Shown: in pieces, positions 7,631 through 16,387 of the stretch
Layout: each line of letters starts with the position of its first letter
Numbering within the stretch: position 1 is the stretch's first letter
NCBI RefSeq assembly: GCF_024362805.1
Contig: NZ_CP093299.1
Location: 3,504,001 to 3,568,000 of the forward strand
Origin: Salipaludibacillus sp. LMS25
Lineage (GTDB): Bacteria > Bacillota > Bacilli > Bacillales > Salisediminibacteriaceae
DNA length: 64,000 nucleotides
Reading direction: 5' to 3'
The notes under the pieces: generated by a model
What the model was told of the DNA's origin: nothing
The model's input: only the letters and a program-made list of their open reading frames with translations
Database searches by the model: none
Translations under genes and position numbers: made by a program

Positions 7631-8359
7631 TTGCCAAATGTTTTTATCCCATACTCATCATCAATCATAAAGGCTGTATTCATCGAGAGACCGAACCGCT
7701 TCTTAATAAGGTGTCAATTAGTAGAAAAAGGTGACGTGATTGAGGCGCATCTCCCTGATAGTGACCGCTTAAAGGAACTGCTTATACAGGGGAGAGAGCT
7801 GTATTTACTTCCAAATAGCAACCCTGCTCGCAAAACGAAATTTTCGGCGGTGTGTGTGAAAGATTTTACTAGCGGCAATTGGGTGTCTATAAATGCCACA
7901 TTACCTAATAAAGTGGCGGGGCTCGCTTTTGAACAGCATCAATTATCCGAATTTTCTAGTTGGACGCATTTACGCGGTGAATATTCAAAAGGGAACTCCA
8001 GGTGGGACCATCTTCTCGAAAAAGATGGAGAATACATGGTTGTAGAAGTGAAAGGTGTGACACTTGTTAATCGTGAGGGAACAGGTTTCTTCCCTGATGC
8101 TGTAACGTCTAGAGGGACGAAGCATGTACGAGAGCTTTCGCAAATAGCTAAAGAACCGGGATGGCATGCGGCGATTTTATTTGTAGCTCAGCGTAGTGAT
8201 ATTAAAGAACTTCAACCTGCGGCGGAGATAGATCCAGATTTTGCGAATGCTCTTTTAATAGCAAAGCGGGCGGGTGTGACGCTGAGTGCTTGTCGTTGTC
8301 ACGTTACTCCCGATGGTATGCGTCTTCTCGACCAAATTCCAGTGAATCTTAACATCTAA
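7631..8359 (+). CDS. sfsA: SfsA family protein (sugar fermentation stimulation homologue)
   Basis: The 242-residue protein matches SfsA over its full length: an N-terminal OB-like part (RPNRFLIRCQLVEKGDVIEAHLPDSDRLKELL) and a C-terminal nuclease-like core with VVEVKGVTLV, FPDAVTSRGTKHVREL and AILFVAQRSDI. SfsA binds DNA and influences sugar use genes in E. coli; the Bacillales function is not settled. The TTG at 7631 is chosen because AAGGAGGG lies about 8 bases upstream and the family N-terminus starts here. No truncation is seen. Confidence 0.88.
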   Translation: MPNVFIPYSSSIIKAVFIERPNRFLIRCQLVEKGDVIEAHLPDSDRLKELLIQGRELYLLPNSNPARKTKFSAVCVKDFTSGNWVSINATLPNKVAGLAFEQHQLSEFSSWTHLRGEYSKGNSRWDHLLEKDGEYMVVEVKGVTLVNREGTGFFPDAVTSRGTKHVRELSQIAKEPGWHAAILFVAQRSDIKELQPAAEIDPDFANALLIAKRAGVTLSACRCHVTPDGMRLLDQIPVNLNI

Positions 8360-8478
8360 CAAACTTAGACGTGTTTATATATCCCTTTTGAAAAGGTGCT
8401 AGGCCAAGTTATGTAAGGCATATACATTATATTGTAGCGTTGTAGCCGGCCGGCGAAACCGAATATCAGGAGGGATTT

Positions 8479-9375
8479 TTGTTGTTCAAACGAATAGATA
8501 AACTCCAAATAGAATTACCAATGCCGAAAAATCCAGACCCTAATGGTGCTGCAGCCGTACAGGAATTATTAGGTGGAAAATATGGTGAAATGTCCACTTT
8601 AAACAATTATATGTTTCAATCATTTAATTTTAGACAAAAAAATAAACATCGCCCCTTTTATGATTTAATTGCTAGTATAACCGCGGAGGAATTTGGTCAC
8701 GTAGAGCTCGTTTCAAATACGATTAACTTAATGATTACAGGGACAACGTTTCCTGGTGATCCTGATGTGACACCGATGCAAAATGCAAAAGATAAACGAA
8801 ATTCTCACCATTTTATTCAGACAGCACAAACCTCATTGCCGAGTGATTCCATGGGAAGGCCTTGGTCTGGAGATTATGTTTTTAACAGTGGTAATCTTGT
8901 ATTAGATTTACTTCATAACTTTTTTCTTGAATGTGGCGCACGCACCCATAAAATGCGTGTTTATGAAATGACAAATAATCCAGTAGCAAGGGAAATGACT
9001 GGTTACTTGCTCGTCAGAGGTGGGGTTCACATTCTTGCTTACGCTAAAGCACTTGAAGTTATAACAGGGGTCGATGTGAAAAAAATGCTCCCTATACCAA
9101 ATTTAGATAACAGTCAATTCGAAACAACGAGAAAATTTGAAGCGATGGGGTCACAACGAAAATTATATACGTTTAGTGACGATGATTATAAAGAGATTCG
9201 CAAGATATGGAAGGGAGAACATCCAGATGGTGGCCCCCTTGAAGTCATACAAGGCACGCCTGAAGGAGGCCCCATTCCAGATTTAGAAGAGGTTCCTGAA
9301 GAGTTTGCTCCAGGGATAACAGAAGAGATGTTTCAAGAGATTGCTAAACGGCTTCAGCGGTCAGCCGGACTGTAA
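8479..9375 (+). CDS. Manganese catalase
   Basis: A 298-residue dimanganese catalase that converts hydrogen peroxide to water and oxygen. The ligand motifs are present: Glu in GKYGEMSTLNNYM, Glu and His in TAEEFGHVELV, Glu in FFLECGARTHKM, and His in GGVHILAYAKALE. The acidic, proline-rich C-terminal extension (residues about 240-298) is usual for Bacillus members. The start is TTG at 8479 or the next TTG at 8482, both behind AGGAGGG. It is monocistronic, ending in a strong terminator. Confidence 0.93.
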   Translation: MLFKRIDKLQIELPMPKNPDPNGAAAVQELLGGKYGEMSTLNNYMFQSFNFRQKNKHRPFYDLIASITAEEFGHVELVSNTINLMITGTTFPGDPDVTPMQNAKDKRNSHHFIQTAQTSLPSDSMGRPWSGDYVFNSGNLVLDLLHNFFLECGARTHKMRVYEMTNNPVAREMTGYLLVRGGVHILAYAKALEVITGVDVKKMLPIPNLDNSQFETTRKFEAMGSQRKLYTFSDDDYKEIRKIWKGEHPDGGPLEVIQGTPEGGPIPDLEEVPEEFAPGITEEMFQEIAKRLQRSAGL

Positions 9376-9389
9376 ATCTACATGAACTG

Positions 9390-9420
9390 ACACGGTCATT
9401 ACAAATGACCGTGTTTTTTA
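9390..9420 (+). terminator. Rho-independent terminator of the Mn-catalase gene
   Basis: ACACGGTCATT / AATGACCGTGT with a 3-base loop followed by TTTTTT. Confidence 0.9.
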
Positions 9421-9618
9421 GCGCATATTCGGGAGAAGAGACGATAAATAATCTGTAATACTTTCAAAAAGTTCCGTATGATGAACAATTTTTTGGTAAG
9501 ATAGGGGTAAGTTGGTTGTTTTTAAAAAATGATACGTAGAAGGTTTATAATACAAATTTCGATGCGGTTTTACTTGAAAGAGTCTGTTCAAGTAAGTGAA
9601 GTGATAGGAGTGACGGTA

Positions 9619-11448
9619 ATGAAGACTGATAATAATAATATCGAGTCACTTTTAGGCAAAGGAGTTAATGCATCTGATCTCGTTGCTTCTTTCTCTAAGA
9701 CAATGGACCTTCTCTCTGATGGGGTCTTGTACCTCGATGGTAATTGGAAGTTTATGTACATAAACGAAGCAGCGGAAACACATATGAGTATTAATAGAGA
9801 AAGAATGCTTGGGAAAGAATTGTGGGATGAACTTCCTGAATTAGTGAGAACATTCTTCTATGAAGCTTTTCATCATGCTCTTATGAAGGAAACATCCGTG
9901 GAGTTTGATGAATATTATTCAGCGAATGACACGTGGTTTCATGTCCAGGCTTTCCCTAAAAATGGAGGTCTATTAGTTATCTTTCAAGACATCACACAAA
10001 AGCATTTAGCGATGGAAGTGGTGGAAGAAAGCTATAGAACCCTTTTTCAAAAGCATCCAGAAGCTGTTTGTTCTATTGACATGGAAGGGAATATTTTAGC
10101 GATCAATTCAGCATTTAAGAACTTATTTCCTATAGATGAAAAACTATTTTTAGGTAGTCATTATAAAGAATTCGTCCCTCAAAATAAGTTGAAAAGTGTC
10201 GAATATTTATTCAACTATGCTATTAACGGAAAGCCACAAGCGATGGAAATAAATTTCTCAGAAGATGTCAATCACCCGTTCCATTTACTCATTACGACTC
10301 TGCCGATTATTGTTCAGTCAAATATTATCGGAGTTTACGGGATTATTAAAGATATTACGTCAGAGCGTGATAGTCTTGAAAAGTATTTCGAAGTGTCAAA
10401 AATGAATGAACTCATTCTTGAGTCTGTGGAAGAAGGGATCGCCGGTCTAGATAAAGATTTTAAGGTGATAATGTGGAACCATGCAGCAGAAAAGATGACG
10501 GGCTATACAAAAGATGAATTATCAACAGAGGTTTTCCAACAATTATTTATGAAAAACGCAGAAAATAACTTAAAGTTGGGCGAAGGGAATATTCTGACTA
10601 TCGAAAATTTATCTAAGGAGACCATCATTCGAGAAAGTGAAGTTTCGATTTTCCATAAAGATGGCACCCCTATCATTGTTGAATTTGTGTTGAGACCGAT
10701 GATCGTAGCGGATAAGATAGTCGGTATGGTTTGTACGTTTAGAGATATTACCGAGAAGAAAAAATCAGAAGAATTGCTATATCAATCTGAAAAATTATCT
10801 GCTGTTGGCCAATTGGCTGCTGGAATTGCTCATGAAATTAGAAATCCACTCACATCATTAAAAGGATTCCTTCAGCTCATCGAAATGAGTGGGAATGGTA
10901 AAAAGGAATATTTTGATATCATGAATTCTGAATTTAGACGGATAGAGCAAATATTAAATGAGCTGCTTATTATGTCAAAACCGCAAAAGCTTGAAAAGGA
11001 TACCTGTCTATTAAACTCACTTCTTGAGCATATTGTCACGCTTCTTAATACCCAAGCTATTATAAAAAATATCTATATTGAGATTGAAGAAGAGAGTAAA
11101 AATCTTTTCGTTTATTGCATAAGCAATCAAATAAAACAGGTATTTATGAATTTTATTAAAAATGCCATTGAAGCGATGAATAAAGGGAAAATTATCGTCC
11201 GGTTGAAAAAGGATCGATCCTTTGCTGTTGTTGAGGTGATTGATGAAGGTCACGGTATCCCTGAATCGTTGTTAGATCGAGTAGGAGAACCCTTTTTTAC
11301 CACAAAAGAAAAAGGAACTGGCTTAGGTTTAATGGTGTCATTTCAAATAATTGAAGATCATGGAGGAGATATACAGTTGGAAAGTAAAGAAGGGAAAGGA
11401 ACTAAATTCACTGTAAGGCTTCCTCTTCGTGAAGAAAATAGGTCTTAG
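9619..11448 (+). CDS. Triple-PAS sensor histidine kinase (sporulation-kinase-like)
   Basis: From the ATG at 9619 (AGGAGTGA upstream) the protein has 609 residues and no membrane helix, so it is cytoplasmic. Three PAS domains lie at about residues 20-125 (DGVLYLDGNWKFMYINEAAE), 135-255 (AVCSIDMEGNILAINSAF) and 265-385 (EEGIAGLDKDFKVIMWNHAA). The HisKA segment contains GIAHEIRNPLTSLKGF with phospho-acceptor His405, followed by an HATPase domain (NAIEAM, DEGHGIP, GTGLGL). The architecture resembles KinA/KinE-type kinases feeding the Spo0A phosphorelay, but an orphan role in another pathway is possible as no response regulator is adjacent. An in-frame ATG at 9529 lacks a ribosome binding site. 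Confidence 0.88.
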   Translation: MKTDNNNIESLLGKGVNASDLVASFSKTMDLLSDGVLYLDGNWKFMYINEAAETHMSINRERMLGKELWDELPELVRTFFYEAFHHALMKETSVEFDEYYSANDTWFHVQAFPKNGGLLVIFQDITQKHLAMEVVEESYRTLFQKHPEAVCSIDMEGNILAINSAFKNLFPIDEKLFLGSHYKEFVPQNKLKSVEYLFNYAINGKPQAMEINFSEDVNHPFHLLITTLPIIVQSNIIGVYGIIKDITSERDSLEKYFEVSKMNELILESVEEGIAGLDKDFKVIMWNHAAEKMTGYTKDELSTEVFQQLFMKNAENNLKLGEGNILTIENLSKETIIRESEVSIFHKDGTPIIVEFVLRPMIVADKIVGMVCTFRDITEKKKSEELLYQSEKLSAVGQLAAGIAHEIRNPLTSLKGFLQLIEMSGNGKKEYFDIMNSEFRRIEQILNELLIMSKPQKLEKDTCLLNSLLEHIVTLLNTQAIIKNIYIEIEEESKNLFVYCISNQIKQVFMNFIKNAIEAMNKGKIIVRLKKDRSFAVVEVIDEGHGIPESLLDRVGEPFFTTKEKGTGLGLMVSFQIIEDHGGDIQLESKEGKGTKFTVRLPLREENRS

Positions 11449-11529
11449 AACGACTTGATTTTAAGCTTTTTCCCCTTATAATAGATTGAGGAAGCTAAGT
11501 TAGAATGACGGGAAGAGGCGAATCATCCA

Positions 11530-11973
11530 ATGAAAAAATTTCTTATAGTTATTGTTATTGCCGCAGGCCTCATGTATGGCGGTTATCGGTATGCATTATC
11601 CTTTATTTCAGATCAAGTTTTCGATAAAATGACGAGTCAAGTTTTAACGGAAGAGGTAGTGGAAGAGCTAAGTGCTAACCCTCAATTAGTGACCGCTTTT
11701 AAATCATACGCAAGTAAAGCGAAGCGTTCAACCGACACATCATTAGAGGAACTGCCATTTACGACAAAAGAAGAGGCGACGAAAACGGTTCTTAGTAAGT
11801 TCTCTGTAGGTGAAGTTAAGGATATGGCGACACAAGTGACAAAGGGAATGACGTCTGCAGAACAAGCAGAAATTGAACAAAAAGTACTCACGCGGTTAAG
11901 TGAAAAAGAGATAGAAGCTTTATTGATTATCGGACTGGAGGAAATGGATGAGTTACCTTCCCAATGGAATTGA
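11530..11973 (+). CDS. Membrane-anchored conserved protein, unknown function
   Basis: 147 residues: one N-terminal membrane helix (about residues 4-24, FLIVIVIAAGLMYGGYRYAL) and a hydrophilic, largely helical, acidic remainder with heptad-like Leu/Val spacing. An uncleaved signal anchor with an outside domain is likely. GGGAAGAGGCG precedes the ATG. I recognise no family signature. It follows the kinase by 80 bases and ends in its own terminator. Confidence 0.6.
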   Translation: MKKFLIVIVIAAGLMYGGYRYALSFISDQVFDKMTSQVLTEEVVEELSANPQLVTAFKSYASKAKRSTDTSLEELPFTTKEEATKTVLSKFSVGEVKDMATQVTKGMTSAEQAEIEQKVLTRLSEKEIEALLIIGLEEMDELPSQWN

Positions 11974-12021
11974 GGTTCATGAGATCCGATAATAAACATG
12001 GTTATACTCGCTTTGTGAAAA

Positions 12022-12050
12022 CAAACCTGCTCACTGTAGCGGGTTTTTAT
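12022..12050 (+). terminator. Rho-independent terminator
   Basis: AACCTGCT / AGCGGGTT stem with a 6-base loop followed by TTTTTA. Confidence 0.8.
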
Positions 12051-12070
12051 TATATTAGCCTTATTTTTGT

Positions 12071-12161
12071 CACAGATAACGGACGTTAATATTCTGATTT
12101 ACCCAACTATTAATTAGTGGGAGAAGAACGAAACCTCCCACTGATTGAAGGATCGTTTTAT
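12071..12161 (+). repeat. Dispersed repeat, variant copy B (second-type 5' part)
   Basis: Starts CAGATAACGGACGTTAATAT, carries hairpin 2 (TTAGTGGGAG / CTCCCACTGA) and ends GGATCGTTTTAT. It shares the 3' hairpin with copies A and C-G but its 5' part matches the variants at 26545-26670 and 56706-56851 (GGACG.TAAT..TCTGATT.ACNCAACT). Confidence 0.7.
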
Positions 12162-12424
12162 TCCGTGATAAGTATTGAAAGGCCCTCCAGTTACTCGTTT
12201 TTACTTAAGAAGGGATCGTCGGGTGACACTGCGTTGCTTTGTCTTTACCCCTGAAGGAATGAGTCTCTTCTTTTATCTCTTTTGCCCTATAATGCTAAGT
12301 GGAGCATTCCTGTAATGAAGAAATTTGAGTATTGAACAAAAAAGAGCCCTCTTGGTATGATACGAGGTGTCCAAAGCTTCGAAGCAAAAATGGACCCTTA
12401 AATAGTAACCAAGGAGGACTCGTA

Positions 12425-13709
12425 ATGAATTATACTCAAAATCAAAAAATCTCGCAAATCACACCATCAACTCTCATTATTGGCATTGATATTGCCAAAG
12501 ACAAACATGTCGCACGCGCTCAAGATGATCGTGGATTAGACTTTGGAAAGCGTTTGGTCTTTGAAAATCGAATTTTGGGCTTTGAAGCCCTCGTTGAATG
12601 GGCAACGCAACACGAAGAGAAACATAAGAAAGACCGCATTATTTTTGGTGTGGAACCTACAGGGCATTATTGGAAGAGCCTTGCTTATTATTTAACGGCA
12701 AAAGGTTACGACTTTGTCGTCGTTAATCCAATGCACGTCAAGAAAAGTAAAGAGCTTGATGACAATTCTCCAACGAAAAACGATACGAAAGACGCAAAAG
12801 TGATCGCCCAGTTAATCAAAGATGGCCGATACTCTGTACCTAACCTCTTAGATGGCATTTATGCGGAACTAAGAGAATGCGTAAAAATTCGAGATCAGCT
12901 TACGAAACAATTAATGATCACAGAAGGACGCATTCAAAATGTGATTCAACGCTACTTTCCAGAGTTTTTCGATGTATTTGGAGATTGGGAAGGAAAAGCA
13001 GCTCTTTGTACCTTAAAGCTGTTTCCTTTTCCTTCTGATATACAGGAATTGACACCAGAAAAGGTTCTGGAAAAATGGAAGCCTTTTGTACAACGAGGCA
13101 TTGGGATCAAGCGCGCAACAAAGCTTGTAGAAACAGCCAAAAAGAGCATTGGGGTTAAGGTAGGTCTTACGTTTGCCAAGCGCGAGCTTGCCTATCTTAT
13201 TGAACAATATGAGTTGTATAACAAGCAGTTAGAAGAGCTAGACGGTGAGTTAGAAGCTATAGTTGAGACATTACCTGGCGCTCCACAAATGATGGCTATT
13301 TCTGGCTTAGGAGCAGTTACCGTTGGCTTGTTCTTTGCGGAAGTTGGTGGACATTTCAAAGTACTCTCACCCACAACAATTAGTGAATTTAGCAGGGTTA
13401 TCATTACGTGAACATAGTTCAGGTAAATTTAAAGGGCAAACAAGGATTACGAAACGAGGAAGGAAACGATTACGCCCCGCCTTATATTTAGCGATTCGTC
13501 CCCTGGTAGCTCATAATCCAACATTTAAAGCCCTACATCATTACTATACGAAACGTCCTGAACGTCCTTTAAAAAAGCAACAATCTCTCATTGCCTTGTG
13601 TTGTAAGTTACTACGTGTTTTGTTTGTCATTGGTCAAAAACAGTGTGAATTTGATGGTGCGAAACTACTGAAAGATATACCTCAACAGAATTTATTACAG
13701 GCTGCTTAA
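12425..13709 (+). pseudogene. IS110-family DEDD transposase, disrupted by a one-base insertion
   Basis: From the ATG at 12425 (AAGGAGGACTCGTA upstream) the N-terminal RuvC-like DEDD domain is intact: IGIDIAKDKH, FGVEPTGHYW, and NDTKDAKVIAQL. The C-terminal Transposase_20 part switches frame near 13350: GLFFAEVGG runs into a stop at 13409-13411, while DISKYSHPQQLVNLAGL.. continues in the next frame to 13709 through the conserved serine region (SLREHSSGKFKGQTRITKRG). The sequence GGTGGAC looks like GGTGAC with one extra G. IS110 transposases are normally single-frame, so this copy is probably inactive unless corrected by slippage. Confidence 0.82.
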
Positions 13710-13949
13710 CTTTAAACTAACACAAACACCAATAGTGCAGAGTCAGAGTTGATTTTATCCATACGGACATTGATCCAGCAGAGGAGCTTATCTGACCTCC
13801 ACCTCATGGATACGCAGAACGAAGGAAGGTATGGATACCAATCCGGAGAGACATGGGAGGGTTAGCGACCGTGAGTTGTGTGGAGATATTAAGCACGGTT
13901 ATACCTCTTTTTACCACACACTACCAGTTTGGACGTTAGGATGGACCTC
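13710..13949 (+). ncRNA. Candidate bridge/seek RNA region of the IS110-type element
   Basis: About 240 non-coding bases follow the transposase frame and precede the inferred right end. They contain several inverted repeats (for example TCCATAC at 13758 and GTATGGA at 13829; CACCTCATGGATA nearby). IS1111-group elements carry a structured guide RNA on this side, so a bridge RNA is a reasonable expectation. The guide loops were not resolved by eye, hence low confidence. Confidence 0.3.
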
Positions 13950-13953
13950 TTCC

Positions 13954-14059
13954 TGTAAGGTATTTGAATAATATAATTTTTTATCCAGTCAATGCGGTGG
14001 CTTTACTACTTGGTTCTTATGAAATCTTAAGAATACGTGAGTATTCGGAAGGAAATTAA
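13954..14059 (+). pseudogene. 3' fragment of a gene interrupted by the IS110-type element
   Basis: Immediately after the right end a frame reads RYLNNIIFYPVNAVALLLGS then YEILRIREYSEGN-stop, a hydrophobic segment with a charged tail like a membrane protein C-terminus. Before the left end (about 12235-12315) another open piece reads LRCFVFTPEGMSLFFYLFC. Whether both belong to one gene is uncertain because the joined frames do not agree. Family not recognised. Confidence 0.35.
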
Positions 14060-14413
14060 ACTTTATTGAGGGAGGGACAACCTAAACAGCTTTGTCTAAA
14101 GATTTCAATATCATCATGTTATGATTACTTTTGATAAAGAAATCAGAGACAAGAGGACTCCTACTTGGCGGCAAAAGGTTGTTTTTTTTATACGTGCAGA
14201 ACGTTCTTTTAGATTTAAAGTATAGTGATAACGTCCTTATAAAAAATGACGTTATAATTGGAGAATAGGTGTTTTACGAGTTTGAAAAGGAGTCATGTTA
14301 TAAACCAGTTCGTATAAAAGCTTAATTTCCACAGTAAAAAAGGCTTAATTTGAAAAAAAACCTAAAAGATAAATGTTTTGTATGATGTTGGTTATACTTA
14401 TAAGGAGCGGATT
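14060..14413. other. Intergenic stretch upstream of eutH
   Basis: About 350 AT-rich bases with no recognised gene. A direct repeat-like GACGTTATAA / AACGTCCTTATAA pair occurs near 14229-14260, and the region should hold the former eutH promoter. No terminator or riboswitch was recognised. Confidence 0.4.
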
Positions 14414-15637
14414 ATGTGGGTTAATACGGTTATCATTTGGACGCTTATTTTTTTCATGATAGTAGGAATTAGTGATAAAGCGCTAGGAACCAAGCGAGGT
14501 TATGGGAAAGCATTTGATGAAGGGTTTCAGACTATGGGACCGTTAGCTATTTTCATGGTTGGCATGCTTACAGTAGCCCCTATTTTAGCTGAGGGGTTAA
14601 GGCCATTCGTAACACCAGTGTTTCTATGGTTAGGAGTGGACCCGGCCGTGTTTCCAGGGATGATTTTAGCCGTAGATATGGGGGGGTACCCATTGGCAGT
14701 AGAATTGGCATCCTCTCAAGAAGCGGCTAGATTTTCAGGTATTATTCTTGCTACGATGCTTGGACCTACGTTTGTTTTTACTATTCCGATTGCTTTAGGC
14801 GTTATAAATGAAAATCATATCCCCTTTTAGCAAGAGGGATTATGCTTGGACTAATTCCTGTACCAATTGGGGCTTTCCTTGCTGGTGTCCTAGCAGGATA
14901 TTCGCCAACTTTTATTGGTCAACAGCTCATCCCAGTCCTTATTTTTACCGCTATTGTTATAGGTGGACTTATCTTGATAGAAGACTTTATGATAAGAGTT
15001 TCGTTTTTATCCCACTTAAGGGTCAGTAAAACCCCCCACCTCAAAACTTAAGAAGATCGAAAAGTTTAGGTGGGGGATAAACGGCCCCTAAGGTCCCATA
15101 AGTTAAAAATCAGTGGGGGATGAAGGAAAACGCCCACTGATTGAAGCTTAGCTTTATTGGTAAAGTGAGTATGGTATTCGTCACGTCAGTGCTTGCTGTG
15201 GTAGCCATCCAAGAACTTGCAGATATTACTTTAATAATGGGGTTAACCCCATTTAGAGAATCGATGGAAATTGTCGGATTAATTGTCCTAGCTTTAGCTG
15301 CCGCTTTTCCATTTGTCCACTTTCTTCAAAGAAAGGTGATCTCGCTTTGTTCAAAATCATTGATAAAAGCGGAATCAAGGCAGCGATATGGGTTGGACTC
15401 ATGGTATCATTAGCTCATAGTATTCCCATGTTGAAAAAGCATGATGATTTTGATAATCAAGGTAAGCTCATGACTATTGCTTTTTCTGTTAGTGGCGCAT
15501 TTGTTTTTGGTGGCCACTTAGGCTTCACTGCAGCAGTTGAGCCTACTTTAGTGTTTCCCATGATTGCCGGTAAACTCTCCGCGGGCCTATTAGCTGTTAT
15601 GCTTGCCTACCTCTTGTCAGCTAAATTACTTCGCTGA
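14414..15637 (+). pseudogene. eutH: Ethanolamine permease EutH, disrupted
   Basis: Pieces in three frames reassemble an EutH membrane protein. Piece 1 (from ATG 14414, after AAGGAGCGG) reads WVNTVIIWTLIFFM to NENHIPF and stops at 14828 where one T of TTTT seems lost; piece 2 continues LARGIMLGLIPVPIGAF to EDFMIR; then a 150-bp dispersed repeat is inserted (15006-15157); piece 3 reads IGKVSMVFVTSVLAVVAIQE; a further one-base change near 15340 leads to piece 4 (FKIIDKSGIKAAIWVGLM ... LLSAKLLR). Conserved EutH segments such as GGHLGFTAAVEP are readable. No other eut genes are nearby, consistent with loss of the pathway. Confidence 0.88.
15006..15157 (+). repeat. Two-hairpin dispersed repeat, copy C, inserted in eutH
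   Basis: Runs from TTTATCCCACTTAAGGGTCAG to GATTGAAGCTTAGCTTTAT. Both hairpins are present (CCCCCCACC / GGTGGGGG and ATCAGTGGG / CCCACTGAT). The EutH reading resumes at once on each side, so the repeat is a discrete insertion, flanked by TTTAT at both ends. Confidence 0.93.
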
Positions 15638-15877
15638 GTGAGACGTTTCTAAAGAAGGTATGGTCGTTTCTTCGGCCTGAGAAGAAGAATCGTTATCCTT
15701 ATTTGTGTTAGTTGGCTCTTGTTTATTTACCTCATTTAAGAGCTTGGAGGCTAATTCTTCATGCTTTAACATCTTTTTCTCATGTCTAGTACTCCCGTAG
15801 TAATCAGCTTTTGCTGCGTGCCAAAGTGTCCAGAACCGATGCCATTTATAAGCCCACGGTGTTTTTTTGTTAATCAT
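15626..15877 (-). CDS. Small hydrophilic protein, unknown function
   Basis: 83 residues: a basic, aromatic N-terminal half (TPWAYKWHRFWTLWHAAKAD) and a Ser/Thr/Glu-rich, probably disordered tail. The ATG at 15875-15877 follows GGGGAAAGGGGG. It converges on the eutH pseudogene and overlaps its end by 12 bases. Similar short proteins of unknown role occur in Bacillaceae, but I cannot name a family. Confidence 0.5.
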   Translation of the reverse strand: MINKKTPWAYKWHRFWTLWHAAKADYYGSTRHEKKMLKHEELASKLLNEVNKQEPTNTNKDNDSSSQAEETTIPSLETSHSAK

Positions 15878-16265
15878 AAAGAAGCAGACCCCCTTTCCCC
15901 AAGTGTATTCTTAATGTTAGTGTATGCATTCCCTTTTCTAATTAATAAAAACGCGAGATGATTATTGACTAATTTACTTAGTGTTCACATCATTTAATAA
16001 TTTGACATTTTGAGCGTAAGTGCTATTAGAATTTAGATCTCACACAAATCATATCTAAAAACAATGAAAATAGAGAGAAATTACCGAATGCAATGCGGTT
16101 AAATAGGTTTTAGGTAAATGGCTAAAAAATATAAATTTCTATGAAAAAAGTATTTATTATGGTGGGGATTAATGATATATTTAATTCGTATCAAAAAAAC
16201 GTTTTTGATAGAAAAGTATGTCACATTTAGTTGTCTGACATCGTACAAGTGAAAATCTCTACTAT
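15878..16265. other. Upstream region of the nucleoside-binding lipoprotein gene
   Basis: About 390 AT-rich bases without a supported gene. A CAAAAAAACGTTTTTG palindrome near 16193-16208 is cre-like in shape. A short minus-strand open frame here is very Phe/Ile/Lys-rich and lacks a ribosome binding site, so it was not called. Confidence 0.4.
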
Positions 16266-16280
16266 TTGAAAACGTTTTAA
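16266..16280 (+). promoter_or_regulatory. cre-like box before nupN, next to a TATAAT
   Basis: TTGAAAACGTTTTAA matches the CcpA operator consensus (TGNAARCGNWWWCA) except for one position. A perfect TATAAT follows at 16285-16290. Catabolite control of the nucleoside uptake operon is inferred. Confidence 0.45.
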
Positions 16281-16387
16281 GCATTATAATTTTCTTCATT
16301 GTATGTCATAATAATGACATAGCTGTTAGGTAACATAGTGTTATGTTACGACAGAAAAAAACATTATTTTCAAGGGGGATTCTCAGG

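Larger units (their letters stand above)
12310..13953 (+). mobile_element. IS110/IS1111-type insertion sequence with frameshifted transposase
   Basis: The element is placed by its DEDD transposase and by the 9-base direct repeat TTCCTGTAA found at 12307-12315 and 13950-13958. IS110 elements insert site-specifically without classical inverted repeats, so this repeat may be the recombined core and flank; exact ends are uncertain by several bases. Non-coding DNA on both sides of the transposase gene (about 110 bases left, about 240 right) is part of the element. Confidence 0.65.

Noticed and set aside
13322..13411. Programmed frameshift in the IS110-type transposase
   Set aside because: There is no slippery heptamer at the change point and IS110 enzymes are normally encoded in one frame; a one-base insertion explains it better.
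16099..16299. Minus-strand 66-codon frame upstream of nupN
   Set aside because: Composition is Phe/Ile/Lys-rich, no ribosome binding site, and it covers the promoter and cre-like region.
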